From Bacillus sp. FJAT-29814 (GTDB lineage: Bacteria > Bacillota > Bacilli > Bacillales > Cytobacillaceae), in NCBI RefSeq assembly GCF_001510715.1, contig NZ_LMTJ01000006.1, forward strand, positions 1 to 64,000: 64,000 nucleotides of DNA, in the 5' to 3' direction. Of the stretch, positions 34,345 through 43,096 are shown one piece after another (position 1 is the stretch's first letter; each line of letters starts with the position of its first letter). The translations under genes and the position numbers were made by a program. The notes under the pieces are model-generated. The model saw only the letters and a list, made by a program, of their open reading frames with translations, had not been told where the DNA came from and did not search any database.

Positions 34345-35502
34345 ATGTTACTTGACCAGCAATATTTGTTTGCACCCGGACCGACACCTGTACCAGACCG
34401 TGTGAAAAATGCCATGAATCAACCGATGATTGCCCACCGAGGCCAAGAATTCCCCAAGTTGCTTGAAGATGTTTCTACCCGTCTGATGCCTGTTTTTGGA
34501 ACTGAAAATCCCGTGACCGTCCTTGCCTCAAGCGGTACAGCCGCATTGGAAACGGCGGCTGTCAATGTGATTGAGGAGGGTGACGAAGTCGTTGTCATTG
34601 TCGCCGGTGCCTTTGGCGACCGTTTTGCCTCCATTTGCGAAACGTTCGGGGCCAATGTCCACCGCCTTGAGGTTGAGTGGGGCAAAGCCTGCCAGCCGGA
34701 GCAGCTGGAGGAATTTTTAAAAGGGTTGCAAAAGGATGTAAAAGCTGTCATTGCCACCTATTGCGAAACCTCAACCGCGGTCCTTCAGCCAATTAAAGAG
34801 CTAGGTGAAGTTGTGAAACGCGTAACGAATGCCTTGTTTATCGTCGATGGCGTCAGCTGCATCGGTGCTGTTCCAGTTAATATGAAAGATTGGAAGGTTG
34901 ATATCCTTGTTTCAGGTTCACAGAAAGCATTGATGTTACCGCCGGGATTGGCGTTTGTTGCCGTCAATGACCACGCCAAGCAGGTGATCAAGAACTGCAA
35001 GACAAAACGATTTTACCTAGATTTGAATCGCTACATGGCCTCCTATGACAATGAAAGATCTACGCCGTTCACTCCCGCTGTATCATTGATTTACGGGGCG
35101 CAGGAAGTTTGCAACATGTTTGATGAAGAAGGCTTCGAGAATGTGATAGCGCGTCACCGGGTAATGCGTGACATGACCCGGGAAGGGTTAAAGGCGATTG
35201 AGGTGCCGCTGCTGACTTCCGATAATGATGCATCACCAACCGTTACTGCAGTCCGCACCATTGACGAGCCGGCCAAGCAAATGAAAAAGCTTTTAAAGGA
35301 TAAGTTTGCGATTACGGTTGGCGGCGGCCAGAAAAAGTTAAAGGGTGAAATTTTCCGGATTGGCCACATGGGCTATTGCACCCCGTTTGATGTGTTAAAA
35401 GTGTTAAGCAGCATTGAGATGATCGTGAAGTTTTCAGAAGGAAAAGATGTATTGGGTATTGCCGTAAAACGAGCACAGGAGGTTTGGAGCGAAAATGTAT
35501 AA
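34345..35502 (+). CDS. class V aminotransferase (phosphoserine or serine-pyruvate type)
   Basis: A 385-residue class V PLP aminotransferase. The PLP lysine is Lys194 in SGSQKALMLPPG. The sequence is closer to the alanine-glyoxylate/serine-pyruvate aminotransferases than to classical SerC, but it sits behind a serine T-box and overlaps serA by eight bases, so it very probably supplies the amination step of serine synthesis, replacing SerC. The first ATG (34336) has its AGG directly at the start codon; the ATG nine bases later is better spaced from AAAGGA. Confidence 0.9.
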   Translation: MLLDQQYLFAPGPTPVPDRVKNAMNQPMIAHRGQEFPKLLEDVSTRLMPVFGTENPVTVLASSGTAALETAAVNVIEEGDEVVVIVAGAFGDRFASICETFGANVHRLEVEWGKACQPEQLEEFLKGLQKDVKAVIATYCETSTAVLQPIKELGEVVKRVTNALFIVDGVSCIGAVPVNMKDWKVDILVSGSQKALMLPPGLAFVAVNDHAKQVIKNCKTKRFYLDLNRYMASYDNERSTPFTPAVSLIYGAQEVCNMFDEEGFENVIARHRVMRDMTREGLKAIEVPLLTSDNDASPTVTAVRTIDEPAKQMKKLLKDKFAITVGGGQKKLKGEIFRIGHMGYCTPFDVLKVLSSIEMIVKFSEGKDVLGIAVKRAQEVWSENV

Positions 35503-37138
35503 AGTATTAGTAACAGATGGAATCAGCCAAACAGGATTGAGAAGCTTAATTGATCATCCGAATTTTGTGGTCGACCGTCAGCCTACCTTGCCAGTTGAGG
35601 AATTAAAATCGATCATCGGCGGATATGATGCCTTGATTGTACGCAGCCAAACGAAGGTGACCGCCGAATTGCTCGAGGCTGCCGGACGCCTCCGCGTCAT
35701 TGCCAGAGCCGGTGTGGGCGTTGACAATATTGATGTCAATGCGGCCACCCGAAAAGGGATAATCGTCATTAACGCGCCAGGTGCCAATACGATTGCCGCC
35801 ACGGAACATACGCTGGCAATGATGCTCTCATTGGCTCGAAAAATTCCTCAGGCCCATCAGAAAACAGCTGGTGGCGAATGGGACCGTAATTCCTTTAAAG
35901 GGGTTGAGCTCTATAAGAAAACGCTCGGTGTTGTCGGGATGGGCAAAATCGGGACAGAAGTGGCTAAGCGGGCAAAAAGCTTTGGTATGAACATTTTGGG
36001 GTTTGACCCTTATTTGACTAAAGACCGGGCGAAAAAGCTCGGGATTACAAAAGCAAGCCTTGATTTAATTGCGGCGGAGGCTGATTTTATTACGATTCAT
36101 ACCCCGCTGACCAATGATACACGCGGCATTATTAATGATGAATTTTTATCAAAAACGAAAAAGGGTGTCCGATTCGTTAACTGTGCCCGCGGCGGTATTA
36201 TCGATGAAAAGGCGCTGGTACGGGCGATTGTCGCGGGCCATGTCGCCGGTGCAGCCCTCGATGTATTTGAAACAGAGCCGGTGGCCGACCCGGAATTGCT
36301 GGGGAACCCTAACATTATCGTAACCCCGCATTTGGGCGCATCAACAGTGGAGGCGCAGGAAAAGGTCGCCGAAGAGGTCAGCGCTGAAATTATCGAGATT
36401 TTTGAAAAACAGTCGATTCAACATGCAGTCAATATGCCGCAAATGTCCGGCGAAACCCAAGCCAAGCTTCAGCCGTATTTATTGCTCGGCGACCAGATGG
36501 GCCAACTGGTAGTGCAGCTATTGAAGAAGCAGGCCCCTAGTAAAATTGAAATCAATTATTTTGGCGATTTAATCGATGAGGATACCGAGCTGCTTACCCG
36601 CACACTGTTAAGAGGCGTGCTGTCCTATCATTTAAGCGATTCTGTTAATCTCATCAACGTGCTTCACTTGTTGAAGGAGCAGGGCGTTTCCTATAATGTC
36701 GTGAAAAACGCCACAAACAAGGGCTTTGCCAACTATATGGAGCTGGCCGTGTCCCAAGGTACTGAGACTGCACGTATCGGGGCAACGGTTCTGAACGGCT
36801 ACGGCGCCCGGATTGTGAAAATCAACCAATACCGGATTGACGTAAGGCCGGAAAAATATTTGCTGTACATCAAGCATACTGACGTGCCGGGCATGATTGG
36901 CAAGGTGGGGTCGTTGCTAGGGGATTACCAGATTAATATCGGGACGATGCAGGTAGGCCGGACCGAAGTCGGCGGCGAGGCAATCATGGTGCTGACGCTT
37001 GATAAAGTATTGGTTCCTGAGGTGATTCGTCAGTTGACATTGATCGACGGTCTGGAGGAAGCTTCATTTTTGGAGGTTTCTAATGTGGATACGTTTGAAC
37101 CGGGCCGGTTGGAGCCGGAGATAGTGGAAAGCGTATAA
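35495..37138 (+). CDS. serA: D-3-phosphoglycerate dehydrogenase
   Basis: A 547-residue enzyme for the first step of serine synthesis. Order of domains: substrate/NAD-binding catalytic part (NAD loop GMGKIGTEVAKRA; catalytic region ARGGIIDEKAL, ETEPVADPELL, TPHLGASTVEAQ), an intervening ASB domain (about 320-455) and a C-terminal ACT domain (from YLLYIKHTDVPGMIGKVG) that normally mediates feedback by serine. It is some 20 residues longer than the usual type 1 enzymes. It starts within the end of the aminotransferase gene, behind GGAGG. Confidence 0.96.
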   Translation: MYKVLVTDGISQTGLRSLIDHPNFVVDRQPTLPVEELKSIIGGYDALIVRSQTKVTAELLEAAGRLRVIARAGVGVDNIDVNAATRKGIIVINAPGANTIAATEHTLAMMLSLARKIPQAHQKTAGGEWDRNSFKGVELYKKTLGVVGMGKIGTEVAKRAKSFGMNILGFDPYLTKDRAKKLGITKASLDLIAAEADFITIHTPLTNDTRGIINDEFLSKTKKGVRFVNCARGGIIDEKALVRAIVAGHVAGAALDVFETEPVADPELLGNPNIIVTPHLGASTVEAQEKVAEEVSAEIIEIFEKQSIQHAVNMPQMSGETQAKLQPYLLLGDQMGQLVVQLLKKQAPSKIEINYFGDLIDEDTELLTRTLLRGVLSYHLSDSVNLINVLHLLKEQGVSYNVVKNATNKGFANYMELAVSQGTETARIGATVLNGYGARIVKINQYRIDVRPEKYLLYIKHTDVPGMIGKVGSLLGDYQINIGTMQVGRTEVGGEAIMVLTLDKVLVPEVIRQLTLIDGLEEASFLEVSNVDTFEPGRLEPEIVESV

Positions 37139-37150
37139 GGGTTGTTAAGA

Positions 37151-37186
37151 GTGCCGCACACTAGATGGGTGTGCGGCATCCTTTTT
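37151..37186 (+). terminator. terminator of the serine operon
   Basis: TGCCGCACAC / GTGTGCGGCA with a seven-base loop followed by CCTTTTTATT. Confidence 0.93.
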
Positions 37187-37256
37187 ATTGGTGATCAAGG
37201 AGAATTATTCATTACTCAAGAATGGTTTTCTCCCTTTTACCAACAAATGGAATATC

Positions 37257-37348
37257 AAAGACGTTTTTACCTCTTTCTTAGTCAGTTTTGTCTTTAAGAA
37301 GCCTCAATTAAAGACATTTTGATTACCTTTCCGGGGTATTTTGTCTTT
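37257..37348. repeat. two 53-base tandem units with AAAGAC/GTCTTT ends
   Basis: AAAGAC-(27 bases)-GTCTTT occurs at 37257-37295 and again at 37310-37348, exactly 53 bases further. Within each unit the GTCTTT end is preceded by TTTTG and the AAAGAC end is followed by a T-run; the interiors differ. Each unit can form a weak stem. They fill the spacer between two convergent genes; no gene is seen there. Origin and role unknown. Confidence 0.6.
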
Positions 37349-37369
37349 GATTATCCAAAAAAAGGTAAC

Positions 37370-38500
37370 CTAAAAGCATTTCAGCTCCTTTAATTCCAAT
37401 ACAGAATCAAGAATATAGTCAGCATGATGCTCCTCAAACTCGCCTCTTGCATCTTTCCCGGACAAGCCGGTTAAAACTGCGGCGAACTGCGCGCCCATTT
37501 GCCGTGCTGCCAGAAGATCAGCCAAGGAATCTCCCACAATCAGCAGTGTTTCCCCCTTTTCAAGCGGAAGTTCAAAATTCAAGCATTCCTGAACAGCTAG
37601 CTCTTTTCGGTAGAGTCCCATTATGTAGGTAAACGGATGCGGCTTCGACAGCGACTTCGATTCGGAAACCTGCTTCTCTGCCTGCAAAACATCATCGGCC
37701 GTCACGATTCGGCTCTCATCAAAATACTTTAACCAATCTAAATGCCGAAACGGCTGGATTGTTTCTAATTCCGGCCTGCCTGTTCCGATGCCAATCTCAA
37801 TTCCGGAGGAAGCTAAAAATTCAAATAGCCCGGCTATTTCCTCCTTTGGGGCAAGTGTAGTTTCATTCGCAAGAAACCCCTTCTTCCCCGTTTGCACCGA
37901 AGGTCTCCCCGTTGAGGCAACCACATTTTCATCGCCGACATACCACTCCTGGGAAACATGTTCACAAACCGACCAAAGCTCCCCTTTTTCAAAAATATCA
38001 GTCTCGATCCCAAGCTTTTCCTGTGCCAACACATTCAAATAGCTTAGGAGCTCTTGCTTCATCGCATCAGTCCGCTCAAAATCCGTAACAAACAAACTAA
38101 AATCGAGCTTCACAGGATAATTACTTAACACTCGGCCAATTTCCAATAATGTCTCACGACCGATTGGTGCCTGACACCATTTTCCAACATTTTCAAATCC
38201 CATTTCTTTCAGTTGCGAAAGGAGGTGGATCAATTGGTGGGCAAAAGTTAAATAAATCATGTCCCAGTTGGCGTTCAGGCCCCGTGATTTCATTAGTTTT
38301 AGGTGTTGATCGTTGTCAAATACTAGAGCACGTATTTCATCAATTTCATTGTCGCTATAGTCAGTCTTGAATTTTTCCGGGGACAATGCCAAGTAATTGC
38401 TGCTACTCAACATCTCCCAAACAGTTAACGCCGACGCATCAAAATACCTTTCTTCGCTTAGCAATACACCGTCAACATCAAATAAAATCGTTTTAATCAT
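37370..38500 (-). CDS. HAD-superfamily hydrolase with a repeat inside the gene
   Basis: A 376-residue HAD phosphatase. Motif I is LFDVDGVLL (Asp8, Asp10), motif II the GIGTGRP segment, motif III/IV the lysine region and IVGDSLADLLAAR near the end. The long middle part (about 40-230) would be a cap domain much larger than usual, so the substrate is unclear. Residues 108-112 (WCQAP) are encoded by GGTGTCAGGCACC, the same 13-base element found in two intergenic terminators. Single gene with convergent serA on one side and gabD upstream. Confidence 0.82.
   Translation of the reverse strand: MIKTILFDVDGVLLSEERYFDASALTVWEMLSSSNYLALSPEKFKTDYSDNEIDEIRALVFDNDQHLKLMKSRGLNANWDMIYLTFAHQLIHLLSQLKEMGFENVGKWCQAPIGRETLLEIGRVLSNYPVKLDFSLFVTDFERTDAMKQELLSYLNVLAQEKLGIETDIFEKGELWSVCEHVSQEWYVGDENVVASTGRPSVQTGKKGFLANETTLAPKEEIAGLFEFLASSGIEIGIGTGRPELETIQPFRHLDWLKYFDESRIVTADDVLQAEKQVSESKSLSKPHPFTYIMGLYRKELAVQECLNFELPLEKGETLLIVGDSLADLLAARQMGAQFAAVLTGLSGKDARGEFEEHHADYILDSVLELKELKCF
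38165..38177. repeat. intragenic copy of the GGTGCCTGACACC element
   Basis: GGTGCCTGACACC lies inside the HAD gene in frame and without a stop. The core of the copies at 4475 and 6626 is the same for 11-13 bases. Here it has no terminator context. Confidence 0.7.
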
Positions 38501-38635
38501 GTCCCCACCCTCTTAAAGTACTCGCTTTTTTCCACTATCGTACCATACCCCCTCCTTCTATTTAAAGCGTGCGATACTTTCGGATATAAAATAAAAGCCG
38601 TGCACTGGGAAACCCAATACACGGCTTTGGCAAAA

Positions 38636-40093
38636 TTAATAATCCAAACCGATTGAAATATATTTCACTTCCAAAAACTCTTCAATTCCATAGTGCCCGC
38701 CTTCACGGCCAATCCCGCTCTCCTTATAGCCGCCGAATGGAGCCTGAGCAACGGATGGCAGAGCATCATTGAGGCCGACGATACCATACTGGAGCTGCTC
38801 GGTAATTCGGAACGAACGGCTTAAATTATCGGTATATACATAGGCCGCCAATCCGTAGTTGGAATTGTTGGCACGCTCAATCACTTCTTCCTCGGTTTTA
38901 AACGTTGAAATTGGCGCTAGCGGGCCAAAGATTTCATCCTTCATGCATTCCATTCCATCGTGAACATTGATTAAAATTGTTGGGGCATAGAAATAGCCGT
39001 TTTCTTCAGCAGGTTTAAGTCCGCTGTAAATGACCTTTCCACCTTTAGAGACCGCATCCTCCACCAATTCTTCGACTTTTGAACGGGCAGCCTGGTCAAT
39101 TAATGGACCGATATCAATACCCTCATCAAGGCCGTTTCCGACCTTAAGTTTCTCCAATTCTGCCTGGAATAGCATTGTAAACTCTTCCGCGACACTTTCC
39201 TGCACATAAACTCGGTTTGTACAAATACAGGTTTGTCCGGCGTTGCGGAATTTCGACTGGACTAAGCCGGCGGCAGCTTTTGCCAAATTGGCATCGTCCA
39301 TGACAATAAACGGAGCATTGCCGCCAAGTTCAAGCGAAACTTTCTTGACTGTTTCGGCCGCCCCGCGCATCAATGTTTTCCCTACCTCGGTTGAACCGGT
39401 AAAAGTAATCTTGGTTACCCGCGGGTCCTTTAACCAAACATCACCGATTTCCGTAGAACGGCCGGTCACAACATTTAGAACCCCTTTTGGAATCCCCGCC
39501 TCATGTGCAAGCTCAGCTAGTTTCAGTGCTGTAAGCGGCGTTTGACTGGCCGGCTTCACTACAGCCGTACATCCTGCGGCCAGGGCCGGACCCACCTTCC
39601 TCGTAATCATCGCTGCCGGGAAGTTCCAGGGCGTAATCGCCGCAATAACACCAACGGGCTCTTTACGCACCAAAATCCGCTTATTTGGATGCGAAGCCGG
39701 AATCGTTTCACCGTAAACGCGTTTCCCCTCCTCCGCGAACCAGGAGATAAAGCTATTGGCATAAACCACCTCGCCAAGGGCCTCTTTTAATGGTTTACCC
39801 TGCTCCATCGTCATGATTCTGGCAATCTCATGCTTGTTCTCATCGATAAGATGGTGCCATTTCATCAGGAGGTGATAGCGCTCCTCGGCCGTCTTTTTCG
39901 ACCAGAGTTTAAACGCTTTATGAGCAGCATCCACCGCCCGCTCGGCTTCCAGCGCTCCTCCCGTGGGCACCGCCCCTAACACCTCATCTGTTGCCGGGTT
40001 GATAACTTCAGTAAAAACTTCATACTCATTGCCAACCCATTTTCCGTCAAGATACATTGGATAAATTTGATGCTTTTGTTTCACAGTGTCCAT
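38636..40093 (-). CDS. gabD: NAD(P)-dependent succinate-semialdehyde dehydrogenase
   Basis: A 485-residue aldehyde dehydrogenase. Motifs: ITPWNFPAAMITRKVGPALAAG (cofactor), LELGGNAPFIV with the catalytic glutamate, NAGQTCICTNR with the catalytic cysteine, and the C-terminal GGYKESGIGREGG. The GabD-like features and length favour succinate-semialdehyde or glutarate-semialdehyde as substrate, used in GABA and related breakdown; no gabT is adjacent. The frame is open 55 codons further upstream, but the ATG behind GGGGGAGGA starts the family homology. The spacer to the next gene holds only AT-rich DNA and a terminator. Confidence 0.9.
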   Translation of the reverse strand: MDTVKQKHQIYPMYLDGKWVGNEYEVFTEVINPATDEVLGAVPTGGALEAERAVDAAHKAFKLWSKKTAEERYHLLMKWHHLIDENKHEIARIMTMEQGKPLKEALGEVVYANSFISWFAEEGKRVYGETIPASHPNKRILVRKEPVGVIAAITPWNFPAAMITRKVGPALAAGCTAVVKPASQTPLTALKLAELAHEAGIPKGVLNVVTGRSTEIGDVWLKDPRVTKITFTGSTEVGKTLMRGAAETVKKVSLELGGNAPFIVMDDANLAKAAAGLVQSKFRNAGQTCICTNRVYVQESVAEEFTMLFQAELEKLKVGNGLDEGIDIGPLIDQAARSKVEELVEDAVSKGGKVIYSGLKPAEENGYFYAPTILINVHDGMECMKDEIFGPLAPISTFKTEEEVIERANNSNYGLAAYVYTDNLSRSFRITEQLQYGIVGLNDALPSVAQAPFGGYKESGIGREGGHYGIEEFLEVKYISIGLDY

Positions 40094-40261
40094 TCCTCCC
40101 CCACCCGTTTGGCCCTGATACGGCTTTCCTTTACATACCATCGTAATCAATGTTGGCCAATATTTATCACAAATATTATAACATGTAATCCGAAATGGAT
40201 AAATTTGGTTGCCTGTTTCTACAAAATCTCTAGTATTATTTGGATGAAAATAAGGCATAAC

Positions 40262-40294
40262 AAAAAGCAGTGGGGTTCAAATCCACTGCTTTTT
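40262..40294 (-). terminator. terminator of the SleB-like hydrolase gene
   Basis: AAAAAGCAGTGG / CCACTGCTTTTT, twelve pairs with a nine-base loop and T-tract on the minus strand. Confidence 0.93.
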
Positions 40295-40308
40295 GAAAAA
40301 ATGGCATA

Positions 40309-40911
40309 TTATCTAGCAAATGTATGGTTACCGATTGTAATTGTTACCGGACGTGATTTAATCCAGCTGCTTTTTGCTGTTCTTGGGTTATAGAAATATA
40401 AAGACCCATTACCTTGACCACTGAAAGCGAGTGCTTCGTTTACAGCTTTCTTAGATTCTGCATCGGCAGGCTGATTGATTGCTCCATTTTGGACCGGTGT
40501 AAATGCATAGTGACCGGACTCAATTTGATAGATTACATCACGGACAGTATTCGGAAATTCAGGACTTTTTACACGGTTTAAGATAACAGTTGCCACGGCA
40601 ACCTTACCGGCATAAGGCTCACCCACCGCTTCGGCGCGGACAAGTCTTGCCATTAAGTCTTTATCTGCTTCTGATGTAGTAGCGTTTGGGATTACTAGAT
40701 TAGTCCCTGCGTATAACATCGAACCTTTTGCATTGTTTGCGGCCATTAAGCTATTTACAGGCACACCATACTTTGTGGCGATTTTCCAATACGTTTCCCC
40801 ATATTGTACCTTATGAGTCGCAGTCGCCGCTTCTGTTTTTTCAGTTAACGTAAATGCTGACATTGATAAAATTAATCCGGCTGCAATTACTAGTTTTTTA
40901 AGTTTGTTCAT
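40309..40911 (-). CDS. LysM plus SleB-type cell wall hydrolase
   Basis: A 200-residue secreted protein. A signal peptide (residues 1-28, ending around TEAATA) precedes one LysM peptidoglycan-binding domain (THKVQYGETYWKIATKYG...NLVIPN, about 33-76) and a SleB/CwlJ-type hydrolase_2 domain (LVRAEAVGEPYAGKVAVATVILNRV...GSLYFYNP). SleB is a lytic transglycosylase of spore cortex; this vegetative-looking relative resembles B. subtilis YkvT. The ATG follows AGGAGG. Confidence 0.91.
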   Translation of the reverse strand: MNKLKKLVIAAGLILSMSAFTLTEKTEAATATHKVQYGETYWKIATKYGVPVNSLMAANNAKGSMLYAGTNLVIPNATTSEADKDLMARLVRAEAVGEPYAGKVAVATVILNRVKSPEFPNTVRDVIYQIESGHYAFTPVQNGAINQPADAESKKAVNEALAFSGQGNGSLYFYNPRTAKSSWIKSRPVTITIGNHTFAR

Positions 40912-40946
40912 TTTAAAACCTCCTAGTTTTTGTTGCTCGCTTTCTC

Positions 40947-40969
40947 TACAACTAAGGCTATCAGTTGTA
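40947..40969. promoter_or_regulatory. inverted repeat upstream of the hydrolase gene
   Basis: TACAACT and AGTTGTA, nine bases apart, lie 36-58 bases before the hydrolase start: a possible operator or leader hairpin. The 355-base gap up to dps holds this, the element at 41119 and otherwise nothing recognisable. Confidence 0.4.
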
Positions 40970-41118
40970 ACATAGTTATTCATCGCCCAATAAGTGGAAA
41001 TACCTCCAAAACGACCATACTTCCCAATCCAAAGGCATTAATCTATCATATGGAAAATCCTACCCTCACCAGCTAATCGACAAAAATTTGGAAGCAATGG
41101 CGAGTTTAGGCTTTTTTT

Positions 41119-41142
41119 TTACAAAATATATCATCTTTGTAA
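41119..41142. promoter_or_regulatory. inverted repeat upstream of dps
   Basis: TTACAAA and TTTGTAA are separated by ten AT-rich bases, about 125 bases before dps. It is symmetric like an operator, but it is not a clear PerR or Fur box and the distance is large. Confidence 0.35.
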
Positions 41143-41266
41143 TATAAATTGAGGCAAAAAAACCAGGCATTTTCACGGGATTGTCAACTATTTCCGCGAA
41201 AGTGTGCAGAATCTCCTGTAAAACTTGGGTAAAATATAGTAAGGAAAAGAAGAAGGAGGAAATAGC

Positions 41267-41713
41267 ATGCAAAATCAATTAGCAGAGACACTAAACAAAC
41301 AAATTGCCAATTGGTCTGTCCTGTACATGAAGTTACATAATTATCACTGGTATGTGACCGGGGGACAATTCTTCACCTTACATGCCAAATTTGAAGAATT
41401 CTATAATGAAGCGGGATTACATGTTGATGAATTAGCCGAGCGGCTGTTGGCAATTGGCGGCAAACCAGTGGCTACCATGAAAGAAAGCCTTGAAATTTCT
41501 TCTATTAAAGAGGCAGCCGGAACAGAATCTGCTGAGGAAATGGTACAGTCCGTCATTAACGATTTCTCCATCATCATCGGAGAATTAAAAGAAGGCATGA
41601 GCCTTGCAGAGGAAAATAATGATGAAACAACCGGAGATATGCTGCTGGCAATCCATTCAGGTCTAGAAAAGCATGTATGGATGCTGAAAGCATTCCTTGG
41701 GAAATCTGTTTAA
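41267..41713 (+). CDS. dps: Dps-family ferritin-like protein
   Basis: A 148-residue Dps/MrgA-type miniferritin that stores iron by oxidation with peroxide and protects DNA. The ferroxidase ligands are visible: His in [14 protein letters not shown], His/Asp in [17 protein letters not shown] and acidic residues in between. The ATG follows AGGAGG. Its stop shares a base with the start of the glutaredoxin-like gene, so the two are translationally coupled. Confidence 0.93.
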   Translation: MQNQLAETLNKQIANWSVLYMKLHNYHWYVTGGQFFTLHAKFEEFYNEAGLHVDELAERLLAIGGKPVATMKESLEISSIKEAAGTESAEEMVQSVINDFSIIIGELKEGMSLAEENNDETTGDMLLAIHSGLEKHVWMLKAFLGKSV

Positions 41714-41952
41714 TGCCGCAACATGAAGTAATAGTATATACCAGTAATGGCTGCACTTATTGTGAACAAGTTAAAACGTTCTTGAAGGAACAGGGAATTG
41801 ATTTCGAGGAGCGGAATGCATCAATACATGATGAGTATCTCGATGAATTAAAGAAAAAGAAAATCTATGCAACGCCTGCTACTTTCATTAACGGAAAACT
41901 GGTATTAGGATTTCAGGAAAAAAAATTTAAAAAGCTGCTTGGTTTCGAGTAA
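41713..41952 (+). CDS. glutaredoxin-like protein
   Basis: A 79-residue thioredoxin-fold protein with the active site CTYC, the cis-proline region YATPATFING and LGF near the end, as in YruB/NrdH-type glutaredoxins. An in-frame start 12 codons earlier lies within dps; the ATG used here forms TAATG with the dps stop. Coupled to dps, it may reduce thiols during peroxide or iron stress (inference). Confidence 0.9.
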   Translation: MPQHEVIVYTSNGCTYCEQVKTFLKEQGIDFEERNASIHDEYLDELKKKKIYATPATFINGKLVLGFQEKKFKKLLGFE

Positions 41953-41955
41953 TGT

Positions 41956-41980
41956 GGGCTCCTACATGGGAGCCCTTTTA
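41956..41980 (+). terminator. terminator of the dps operon
   Basis: GGGCTCC / GGAGCCC with a short loop and TTTT, four bases after the stop codon. The following 190 bases up to the DUF2935 gene show no gene. Confidence 0.85.
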
Positions 41981-42175
41981 CTATTAACCTTTTTCTTATT
42001 CCAATGCGATGGCGCACTCTCCACTATATCAAATCCGAAGCTTTCATCCTTGACCTCCCAAAAATGTTCTACTCCTATTATTTGCTTAATTTTCCAACAA
42101 GACATCGGGACTTTTAACATAATCAAGAATTCAGCAAATATAATGGAATATCCGTGTTAATAGGAGGGTGATTAG

Positions 42176-43063
42176 ATGGTCTATCAGGGATTGGGAGAAC
42201 AAGAAGTCAATAACATGCTTATTGCCCCGGAAAGCTTTGCAGCGCCGCCTGAATCATTATCGGAACAAATCTTTATTGAGCGGTCATTAACAGAAAATAA
42301 ATTTTGGCTGCGGATTATGAAGGAGCATTCCTACTTTTTGGGCGAAGGCTTTAATCGAAGAGACAAACATTTAATCCAGCAAACCGACCGCTTCTACCAC
42401 TATTTTGCCGAACAAGAAAAACGGGCACATCAAACGCCCAATAATGTGACCGCCGTCCGCAAGTTAAATGAAGACACGATTCAGCTTGTGCTAGGATTAA
42501 GAAATTTTAAACGAAACCTGCTTATTTTAATTATTAATTGTAAGGTAATGGGCTTTAACTTTCCGCTTCTAGTCGACCATATTGCCAGAGAAGCGGAATA
42601 CTTTATGAGAACGTTAAAAAAATTGAACGATGGGATCCTCGACCCAGTTCAGGATGCCATTATTAAAGAAAATGTATTCTGGCTGAGAATTATGATGGAG
42701 CATTCACGCTTCATCGCTTCCCTACTTGACCAGTCGGAACGAAATCTAGTAATTACGGCAAGGAAATTTGGGGACGATTTTGAAGTGCTCCTCAATCAAG
42801 CGAGAGATGTTGAATCAATGCTTCTAAAGAAGAATCCAACCTATCCGATTATCGGTAAAATGAACAAGGACAGTGAAAATGCCACACAAGAGCTGCGCGC
42901 CTTTAAACAGGCCGGGCTGGACTTTATCAAAACCTGCCAAATTAGAAACGTGATTGATCCATTGTTAGCTGACCATGTCGTGAGGGAGGCAGATCACTTC
43001 CTGCAAATTATTAAAGTATTAGAAGGCCGATTAAAAGTAAAGCAACAAGAACAGCATAGCTAA
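42176..43063 (+). CDS. DUF2935 protein with internal duplication
   Basis: A 295-residue helical protein of the DUF2935 family, found in sporulating Firmicutes. It is a tandem duplication: ENKFWLRIMKEHSYFL (about 42-57) recurs as ENVFWLRIMMEHSRFI (about 164-179), and LLVDHIAREAEYFMRTLK recurs as LLADHVVREADHFLQIIK. The conserved His and Glu residues in each half suggest a hemerythrin- or ferritin-like metal site, but no function is known. The ATG follows AGGAGGGTG. Confidence 0.87.
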   Translation: MVYQGLGEQEVNNMLIAPESFAAPPESLSEQIFIERSLTENKFWLRIMKEHSYFLGEGFNRRDKHLIQQTDRFYHYFAEQEKRAHQTPNNVTAVRKLNEDTIQLVLGLRNFKRNLLILIINCKVMGFNFPLLVDHIAREAEYFMRTLKKLNDGILDPVQDAIIKENVFWLRIMMEHSRFIASLLDQSERNLVITARKFGDDFEVLLNQARDVESMLLKKNPTYPIIGKMNKDSENATQELRAFKQAGLDFIKTCQIRNVIDPLLADHVVREADHFLQIIKVLEGRLKVKQQEQHS

Positions 43064-43067
43064 AAAA

Positions 43068-43096
43068 TAAGAGACTATCGCCAGGATAGTCTCTTA
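43068..43096. terminator. convergent terminator, DUF2935 gene and bdbC
   Basis: TAAGAGACTATC / GATAGTCTCTTA, twelve pairs with a five-base loop, A-rich before and T-rich after; it overlaps the bdbC stop codon. Confidence 0.92.

Noticed and set aside
41200..41266. Sigma-B promoter before dps
   Set aside because: GGGTAA is present at about 41226, but no GTTTAA-like -35 lies 13-15 bases upstream.
41939..42160. 73-codon open frame after the glutaredoxin gene
   Set aside because: It overlaps the terminator, has no ribosome binding site and its translation looks random.
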